Assembly: GCF_020860125.1 (NCBI RefSeq)
Contig: NZ_JAJBUX010000069.1
Coordinates: forward strand, 23,303 to 68,550
Source: Cloacibacillus sp.
Lineage (GTDB): Bacteria > Synergistota > Synergistia > Synergistales > Synergistaceae
Direction: 5' to 3'
Length of the DNA stretch: 45,248 nt
Shown here: positions 40,401 to 45,248 of the stretch, one piece after another
Layout of the letters: every line of letters begins with the position of its first letter
Position numbering within the stretch: the stretch's first letter is position 1
Translations under genes and position numbers: made by a program
The notes under the pieces: generated by a model
Told to the model about the DNA's origin: nothing
The model's input: the letters and a program-made list of their open reading frames with translations, nothing else
Databases searched by the model: none

Positions 40401-41858
40401 TTAATCTATAAGTTTCTTCCACTTTTTTTCGTGTTCTGTCAGAATCCGCAGTATCAACGGATCGATATCCGGATTTACTGGCGCATTGATAAGCGTCAAC
40501 GTCTTCTGCTTTATCTTCTGTGCAAAAGAATCAGCTGGTATCTCTCCGGTTAGACTTCTATCAAATATCCTGGAATACCAAACAGACTTAAAATTATCCA
40601 GAGTGGAATCCTCTTCAAGGTAATGTCCCCTGGGACCAACCTTTTTGATCGTATCAAATAAAAAGGCCTCGTCAGAACAGTCAATACCCCCCTGATAAAC
40701 CCGAAGCATATCTAAGATTTCATTAGTATAGACATAGAGCTCCGGTGAGATAGCAGAGGCGTGATTCATGACGCCAAAGTCATGCACAATGTCGGCACCT
40801 GTAAGGGCTGTTGAAAGCACCGCCATAGTCACCTCAGACGCCGCCTGCATATCAAGATGCTGCGAATCGGTACAGCCAGCGGTGCCAAAGAATGGCAGAT
40901 TATAAAAATCTGACATTTCAGCCGATGCGGCTATTCCGAAATGGAACTCAGGAGCGCCATACGAACCAGTAGTCGTTTTCATATCAAGCACAGTCGGCAT
41001 ACTTCCAGCGATAAAAGCTGCTCCTGGATATGCTATTTGCTGTATGACCAGTCCTGAAAGGATCTCCGCAAAATTCTGAGCTAAGGCAGCGGCAAGAAAG
41101 ATTGGTGCCGTACCGCCGCGCATAGAATATGGCATATAAATACAGGGAACTCCGGCTTCAGAACATATCATCAGCTTCCTTAAGCTGTCGCCGCTGTGGT
41201 TAAATGGAGGTACAGGTTCACAGTAGCCAAATAAAAATGGTTTCTCTCTGAGAGCCCGCGCTCCGCCCTTTATATCCCTTGACAATTCAATTATGTCTTT
41301 GTAGCTTGGCGCATAGTCCGGACTAAAATACATCGGTTTAGTTGTATATTTCAAAGTATTGGCAAAACACATACGACCTGCAATGGCAGGATCGCAGTCT
41401 GATACAAGCCCATTGCTGGCAAGATAATTGACATTTGGAAGGGCGTCGGCCACCTTAGCTACGTTTGACGCTGTTTCCATCGTGTGCACCGTTATCTTGC
41501 CGCTGACCGGATCAACATACGTTAGGCTATTCGTAGAGCCGCCAAAGTATTTATTTACTTTGTTTATATCCATAGCAAGCTCGCCGTTCACCGTATAAAG
41601 CTTAAAAGAAGAGGGAACTGTCTTCAGCGCCTTATCCACCATAGAACCGGGAATGGAAACATAGCCTTTTCCAAGTTCTTTCGCCCCGTTGTCCAGTAGA
41701 CGTGACTTGATCTCCTCATCACCGACGATCATGCCAATTTCTTCCATTATGCGCCTCGCATATGCGTCTATCTTGCGACACTTCTCATCACCCAGGATAT
41801 GTAGCTTATATTCTGGTGAAATGTAATGCCTAACACTTTCTTTTTTTACTTTTCTCAT
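40401..41858 (-). CDS. MttB-family (non-pyrrolysine) methylamine:corrinoid methyltransferase, copy 2
   Basis: A 485-residue MttB-superfamily protein without an in-frame UAG. Family features include KIDAYARRIMEEIGMIVGDEE near the start, PYSMRGGTAPIFLAAALAQN, TTGSYGAPEFHFG, DFYNLPFFGTAGCTDSQHLD and KKVGPRGHYLEEDSTL. It would demethylate a quaternary or tertiary amine onto the corrinoid protein encoded just downstream. AAGGAG lies 8 bases before ATG 41858. It diverges strongly from copy 1, so the substrate probably differs. Adjacent PrpD and opine-dehydrogenase-like genes suggest a methylated compound with a hydroxyacid or N-carboxyalkyl group (inference only). Confidence 0.93.
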   Translation of the reverse strand: MRKVKKESVRHYISPEYKLHILGDEKCRKIDAYARRIMEEIGMIVGDEEIKSRLLDNGAKELGKGYVSIPGSMVDKALKTVPSSFKLYTVNGELAMDINKVNKYFGGSTNSLTYVDPVSGKITVHTMETASNVAKVADALPNVNYLASNGLVSDCDPAIAGRMCFANTLKYTTKPMYFSPDYAPSYKDIIELSRDIKGGARALREKPFLFGYCEPVPPFNHSGDSLRKLMICSEAGVPCIYMPYSMRGGTAPIFLAAALAQNFAEILSGLVIQQIAYPGAAFIAGSMPTVLDMKTTTGSYGAPEFHFGIAASAEMSDFYNLPFFGTAGCTDSQHLDMQAASEVTMAVLSTALTGADIVHDFGVMNHASAISPELYVYTNEILDMLRVYQGGIDCSDEAFLFDTIKKVGPRGHYLEEDSTLDNFKSVWYSRIFDRSLTGEIPADSFAQKIKQKTLTLINAPVNPDIDPLILRILTEHEKKWKKLID

Positions 41859-41885
41859 AATAACAACTCCTTCGCAAACAACCTG

Positions 41886-43223
41886 CTAGTTGGACAAATC
41901 AAGTCCTTTAAGGATGTCGGCCGCCGCAGAAAATTTTTCAATGTTCATGACATTTTCATAAAATGCTTCCGTCTTGGCTTCGCCAAGCACAGGAGAGACA
42001 AAACGCATATATTTTTCTTTTATTGACACATCGTCAAATGGCTTATAATTATAATCACCTTCTGGCTGCATGGCTTCGCTTTTATAGACAGCACCGTCAT
42101 TCATAGTTATTTCTAGTCTAGTTTTGCTGGTGGTAGGAAAAAGTGCCTGAAGTTCAGGGTCATGCTCAACTTTCATCTTGGACATTAACGTTAAGATCTT
42201 TTCATTCCTAAACTCATTTAATACTTGGCGAGGACCAACCTGACCGTAGACAAGATAAGAGGCTATCGGAAAACCAATATTATACTGTGCGTTTTCAGTA
42301 TTGGAGGGTTCAGAATATGGCAGTCTGATAGCCTCTTCAAAAGAGCATATTTTTATCTCCGCTATGTCGTTTACATCACAATGGTACTTGTCAAGTAGAT
42401 TTTTCGCTGCATAGGCGCCAGCGTGAGTCCAACGGCAGGCACAGAATGGTTTGAAATAGTTTTGTTCAGCTCTGTATTTCTTACCGAGAGTATCTATTTC
42501 TGGTTCAGCCTCTTTAAATGTAAAGAGCGGCGGTATGCCAGTATGGCCCTTTTCGGCCATAAGTGCTGAAACCGTGCCGGACATACTGCCCCAGGAAATT
42601 GCATCCTTCAGCATATTCGGGTAATCGACTCCGCGCATCATCGGAGAATAGGCACCCCATCCTTCTGCTATGCCAAGTGCGTGGAAAAATGTCTCCATAT
42701 CGTATTTTTTTATATTGCAGTGTCCCGCAACGATGCCAAGTCCACTCCATGAACCTGTAGAATGATAATCCGGCCGCAGTTTATGTACTAGAACAGAGGC
42801 ACGGATTCCAATCTCATAGGCGACAAGCAGCGCGTCAAGAAAACGTTCTCCCGAAAGCTGCATATCTTCCGCCAATGCGAATATCGCAGGAAGTATAGAA
42901 GCACTGCAGTGTCCCTTTGTTGGTCTGTTACCGTCGTCACAGTCCAAAGCATTGGCGGACGCGCCATTCGCGAAAGCAGCTCCCACCATTGCCAGCTTAC
43001 CTCTCTGTCCTAGGACAGTACATTTTCCAGGAGCATATTGAGCATTAGCAACCTCACGCGTAATGCGGCTTACCGGTGCCTCCGTGCCTGCAATAATGGC
43101 TCCAAACGTGTCAACGACTATTCGTTTCAACATTGCTTGAATGTGTTGTGGCGCCTTTAAAAAACGCTCGTTCAACACATATTCATAGAGCTGTTCACTG
43201 TGTTTGTTGAGATATTCTTTCAT
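41886..43223 (-). CDS. MmgE/PrpD-family dehydratase/isomerase-like protein
   Basis: A 445-residue protein of the MmgE/PrpD family. Conserved parts are VVDTFGAIIAGTEAPVS, AAFANGASANALDCDDGNRPTKGHCSAS, GSWSGLGIVAGH and ALGIAEGWGAYSPMMRG, all in the N-terminal all-helical domain. The smaller C-terminal domain starts near residue 270 with FKPFCACRWTHAGAYAA. Members include 2-methylcitrate dehydratase, itaconate-related isomerases and iminodisuccinate epimerase. This shows the family covers carboxylic acids and amino-dicarboxylates. It is the first gene of operon 2. ATG 43223 has AAAGGTG 8 bases upstream. The frame to 43253 has no ribosome site. The gene supports a substrate with carboxylates. Confidence 0.9.
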   Translation of the reverse strand: MKEYLNKHSEQLYEYVLNERFLKAPQHIQAMLKRIVVDTFGAIIAGTEAPVSRITREVANAQYAPGKCTVLGQRGKLAMVGAAFANGASANALDCDDGNRPTKGHCSASILPAIFALAEDMQLSGERFLDALLVAYEIGIRASVLVHKLRPDYHSTGSWSGLGIVAGHCNIKKYDMETFFHALGIAEGWGAYSPMMRGVDYPNMLKDAISWGSMSGTVSALMAEKGHTGIPPLFTFKEAEPEIDTLGKKYRAEQNYFKPFCACRWTHAGAYAAKNLLDKYHCDVNDIAEIKICSFEEAIRLPYSEPSNTENAQYNIGFPIASYLVYGQVGPRQVLNEFRNEKILTLMSKMKVEHDPELQALFPTTSKTRLEITMNDGAVYKSEAMQPEGDYNYKPFDDVSIKEKYMRFVSPVLGEAKTEAFYENVMNIEKFSAAADILKGLDLSN

Positions 43224-43337
43224 TACTATGACACCTTTCTCTAAAATTTTCATACAAATGTAATTCGCATTACTTACCTAAGATACCCAACGTGATGCCT
43301 AACACAAAACAATTTTTTGCTTCTTAATTATTAACAT

Positions 43338-43383
43338 GAAATGTTTTATTTCTTATATTATATTATATGAAATGAAATATTTC
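43338..43383. promoter_or_regulatory. Two GAAAT-N5-ATTTC inverted repeats, candidate RpiR operators of operon 2
   Basis: GAAAT-GTTTT-ATTTC (43338-43352) and GAAAT-GAAAT-ATTTC (43369-43383) share the same arms and spacing and lie 31 bases apart, three helical turns. The second also contains the perfect 12-base palindrome TGAAATATTTCA (43373-43384). One covers the -35 box and spacer of the promoter, the other the inferred start point. Confidence 0.7.
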
Positions 43384-43385
43384 AA
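43357..43385 (-). promoter_or_regulatory. Consensus-grade sigma-70 promoter of methyltransferase operon 2
   Basis: On the minus strand TTGAAA (43385-43380) and TATAAT (43362-43357) are 17 bases apart, the same boxes and spacing as at 8916-8944. The inferred start near 43350 gives a leader of about 125 bases before the PrpD-like gene. Confidence 0.78.
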
Positions 43386-43422
43386 GTCCTAAATATAAAA
43401 ATCTGATTTGATTTATTCATTA

Positions 43423-43446
43423 ATATCAATACACTCTCATTGATAT
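43423..43446. repeat. Inverted repeat upstream of operon 2
   Basis: ATATCAAT (43423-43430) and ATTGATAT (43439-43446) are perfect 8-base arms around an 8-base spacer, between the TPR gene end (43473) and the operon 2 promoter. It could be a weak terminator for the TPR gene or another protein-binding site. No T-run follows directly. Confidence 0.4.
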
Positions 43447-43472
43447 ATACTTATTGATTTTTATGTTAGTTA

Positions 43473-43829
43473 TTAATTACAATTAGTAGATTCTCGAGGT
43501 AGGTACTGTTTTTTGATATGTTTTAAAATATTCTTTGCATGTACATTATTTGCATCCAACTTTAACGACTTCTCAGCAGCTTCATTCGCATCACTAATGG
43601 AACCTGCACACGCAAGGGCGGTTGCTAAATAAAACCAATACATACTGTCGTATTTTAATTCATCACCAATATTCTCTAAATGTTTTATAGCATCAAAATA
43701 CCTTTTATCATTGAGCAAATCAATTGCCTTTATAAATCTATTGTATGCTATTTTTCTTTTTATTTTACCCCAAGTATATATAAAAAATAACATTATTATC
43801 ATCGATAAAATGAAATTTATGAAACCCAT
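43473..43829 (-). CDS. Small membrane-anchored TPR-repeat protein
   Basis: A 118-residue protein. Residues 4-20 (INFILSMIIMLFFIYTW) are a membrane helix, followed by a basic stretch (KIKRKIAYNR). Two TPR-like helix pairs follow: AIDLLNDKRYFDAIKHLENIG and YWFYLATALACAGSISDANEAAEKSLKLDANN. TPR domains bind partner proteins, and the anchor places this one at the inner membrane on the cytoplasmic side. GGGAGG 7 bases before ATG 43829 supports the start. It lies between a bidirectional terminator hairpin and the operon 2 promoter. Its role is unknown. Low GC content matches the surrounding region. Confidence 0.75.
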   Translation of the reverse strand: MGFINFILSMIIMLFFIYTWGKIKRKIAYNRFIKAIDLLNDKRYFDAIKHLENIGDELKYDSMYWFYLATALACAGSISDANEAAEKSLKLDANNVHAKNILKHIKKQYLPRESTNCN

Positions 43830-43852
43830 TTTTTCGCCTCCCTAATAAAGAA

Positions 43853-43873
43853 CCCTGCCTAACTATGGCAGGG
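43853..43873. terminator. Bidirectional-looking terminator after the GltS-like gene 3
   Basis: CCCTGCC (43853-43859) and GGCAGGG (43867-43873) form a 7-bp stem with a 7-base loop. On the minus strand TTCTTTATT follows; on the plus strand CTTTTT follows. For the leftward GltS-like gene it lies 31 bases past the stop. Confidence 0.75.
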
Positions 43874-43903
43874 CTTTTTATCTCTTTATAAAATAAAATC
43901 ACA

Positions 43904-45248
43904 TCATGCAGGATTTTTCTCCAGAGAAGACTGGAAATCTTTGATGACTGCCTCTTCTCCCTCACGTAATGCTGTGGGAGGCACCTTACCGTAATATCCG
44001 CAAGTTACAGCCGACAATAAGAAACAACCAACCGCTGCAACTGTGAGAACGATGGCTGGTGCCCAGATAATTCCGTTGGCCACAAGGCTAGGAACTATAG
44101 ACACTATCGCTATTTCAAAGAATGAGATGAACACATACGCTAGGCCATAGTCTTCAAGCGTTTTTGTTTTAAAACTTGGGTCAACGACCCGTAACAGTGT
44201 AACTCCCATCGCAACAACTCCGGTGTTCCATCCAAAGACAAAGATGCTGCGCTCAAACCAAAAATTATGAAACAGCCTGCGGCCAAGAACCATACAGACC
44301 ATCACACAGGATAGAGCACCAAAACTGAATAGCAACAACATTGGGACAGCATACTTAACAACGACAGAAATTTGAATGCTTGCTACGCCAAAAGCTACAA
44401 GATAGTCAGTAACCCATGAACCGATACGGTTGGTCACATGTTTATCTACATAATTTCCCAGTTTCATACCGTCTAATAGTTTTTGTATGACAACACCAGC
44501 CAGCATAGAAAGACACATCATAGGTATCTCATACTTACCAGGCATAACCGTTTTGGTCAAATTATAAACGTAATATCCTATTGCAAAGGCCGCCATTACC
44601 AGGGCAAAATGCCATGTAAAAGGATCCAGCGCAATAGGATTAACTGTTTCTTTGCCCATCGATACACGTTCTTTTTCAGGGACAAAACCGGTAAGCATGC
44701 TTTCAGGAAGACTTGACACATCTTTTACTAATCTGGTCCAGCCTTTTCTTGTGGCTATATTTATAAGTATCATTCCACCAATAATACCTGTTAGCAATCC
44801 AACCGTCGCAGAGGTATAGCCTACTGTCATTGCCTCTTCCCAGCCATAATTCTGAAACGTCTGCCCAATTGCTGTGGCATAACCATGGCCACCGACAAAT
44901 CCTGCCGGCAACATGATTGCAAACCCCTGATTCAGTGAAGGGAACAGCGGCGCCAACACCAGAAGCCCAAACAAAAGAGCCGCGCCGAACTGCCAAAACT
45001 CTGAACCTAGATTATAAAAAAACGTATCGCCGATCTCCTTGACTACATTTCCGAATTTAACTTTCGGGGCATTCTCTTCTTTGCCAAGAAAGAGCCCGGC
45101 AAATAGAACGACTACTAGAAGGTAGGGGTAGGAAGACATATACGGCGAACCGTTTTCTCTCACCGCAAACGGCAAAATATCAAGGAACTGCCAACCGCAG
45201 AACAATGCTATAAAACCGGCTATAAGTGAAGACGGCATATATATATAT
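43904..45248 (-). CDS. Sodium/glutamate symporter family-like protein (GltS-type), copy 3, N-terminus outside window
   Basis: At least 444 residues are visible. The frame stays open to the window edge (45248), and the first in-frame ATG at 45238 has no ribosome site, so the N-terminus probably lies beyond. About 11-12 hydrophobic helices are seen. The first-half loop reads AGFVGGHGYATAIGQTFQNYGWEEAMTVG, comparable with the GGHGTG loop of GltS copies 1 and 2. The second-half counterpart is weaker (FVFGWNTGVVAMGVTLLR), so this is a divergent branch of the superfamily. It would be a Na+-coupled carrier for an acidic amino acid or other carboxylate. It is on the same strand as operon 2 but separated by a terminator and the TPR gene. 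The partial nature is due to the window edge. Confidence 0.85.
   Translation of the reverse strand, partial: YIYMPSSLIAGFIALFCGWQFLDILPFAVRENGSPYMSSYPYLLVVVLFAGLFLGKEENAPKVKFGNVVKEIGDTFFYNLGSEFWQFGAALLFGLLVLAPLFPSLNQGFAIMLPAGFVGGHGYATAIGQTFQNYGWEEAMTVGYTSATVGLLTGIIGGMILINIATRKGWTRLVKDVSSLPESMLTGFVPEKERVSMGKETVNPIALDPFTWHFALVMAAFAIGYYVYNLTKTVMPGKYEIPMMCLSMLAGVVIQKLLDGMKLGNYVDKHVTNRIGSWVTDYLVAFGVASIQISVVVKYAVPMLLLFSFGALSCVMVCMVLGRRLFHNFWFERSIFVFGWNTGVVAMGVTLLRVVDPSFKTKTLEDYGLAYVFISFFEIAIVSIVPSLVANGIIWAPAIVLTVAAVGCFLLSAVTCGYYGKVPPTALREGEEAVIKDFQSSLEKNPA

Noticed and set aside
30570..41858. Possible pyrrolysine UAG in the MttB-family genes
   Set aside because: Both genes are open over their full family length without an internal UAG, so they are of the non-pyrrolysine type.
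1..45248. CRISPR arrays, insertion sequences, tRNA or rRNA genes
   Set aside because: No regularly spaced repeats, transposase-like proteins, terminal inverted repeats or tRNA cloverleaf/CCA patterns were noticed on reading both strands.

Overview
The window reads like the genome of a strictly anaerobic, amino-acid- and methylamine-fermenting bacterium. The traits are a selenocysteine-containing glycine/betaine-reductase-type protein, three GltS-type Na+/glutamate symporters, a TRAP transporter, a BCCT (betaine-type) transporter and two corrinoid methyltransferase loci. A Synergistota member (Cloacibacillus-like) is my best guess. That is inference from gene content and a Clostridia-type host is not excluded. 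No rRNA, tRNA, CRISPR array or insertion sequence was seen.

Left region (1-8,950, all minus strand). One long transcript appears to start at a strong promoter near 8,916-8,944. It encodes a GldA-like metal-dependent dehydrogenase, a three-part TRAP transporter (DctP, DctQ, DctM), a GrdE-like proprotein and a GrdB-like selenoprotein. The selenoprotein is read through an in-frame UGA followed by a clear bacterial SECIS hairpin. An RpiR/SIS regulator and a 5'-complete but window-truncated FGGY sugar kinase follow. GrdA, GrdC and GrdD are absent, so this is a 'component B' with an unknown substrate.

Second region (9,237-15,850, minus). An operon of overlapping genes (OYE flavoenzyme, M55 D-aminopeptidase, ROK kinase, two GltS symporters) ends at a strong hairpin terminator. 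The housekeeping YchF ATPase lies upstream of it. Third region (15,855-22,835) holds a tandem solute-binding sensor-like protein, a BMP-family binding protein, feoA-feoB with an M23 peptidase, and a secreted nucleoside hydrolase.

Right region (22,887-43,390). Two paralogous corrinoid-methyltransferase operons flank a plus-strand RpiR regulator (33,738-34,607). Operon 1, transcribed leftwards from 33,497, holds a UroD-thioredoxin fusion, MttB-family methyltransferase, corrinoid protein, Asp/Glu-racemase-like protein, BCCT transporter, HyuA-like ASKHA ATPase, RACo-like Fe-S/ASKHA activator and a MetH-activation-domain-like protein. Operon 2, transcribed leftwards from 43,385, holds an MmgE/PrpD protein, MttB-family methyltransferase, corrinoid protein, opine-dehydrogenase-like protein, EamA exporter, a second HyuA-like protein and a second MetH-activation-like protein. 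Both MttB proteins lack an internal UAG, so they are the non-pyrrolysine type associated with quaternary amines. The window ends in a TPR protein and a third, truncated GltS-like symporter.

Three promoters (8.9, 33.5 and 43.4 kb) have near-consensus -35/-10 boxes overlaid by GAAAT-type palindromes. This suggests that the two RpiR regulators control the three catabolic operons through related operators. The most novel material is (a) the orphan Grd component-B operon and (b) the paired HyuA-like/MetH-activation-like proteins, which may form a corrinoid-reactivation system, together with the UroD-thioredoxin fusion.
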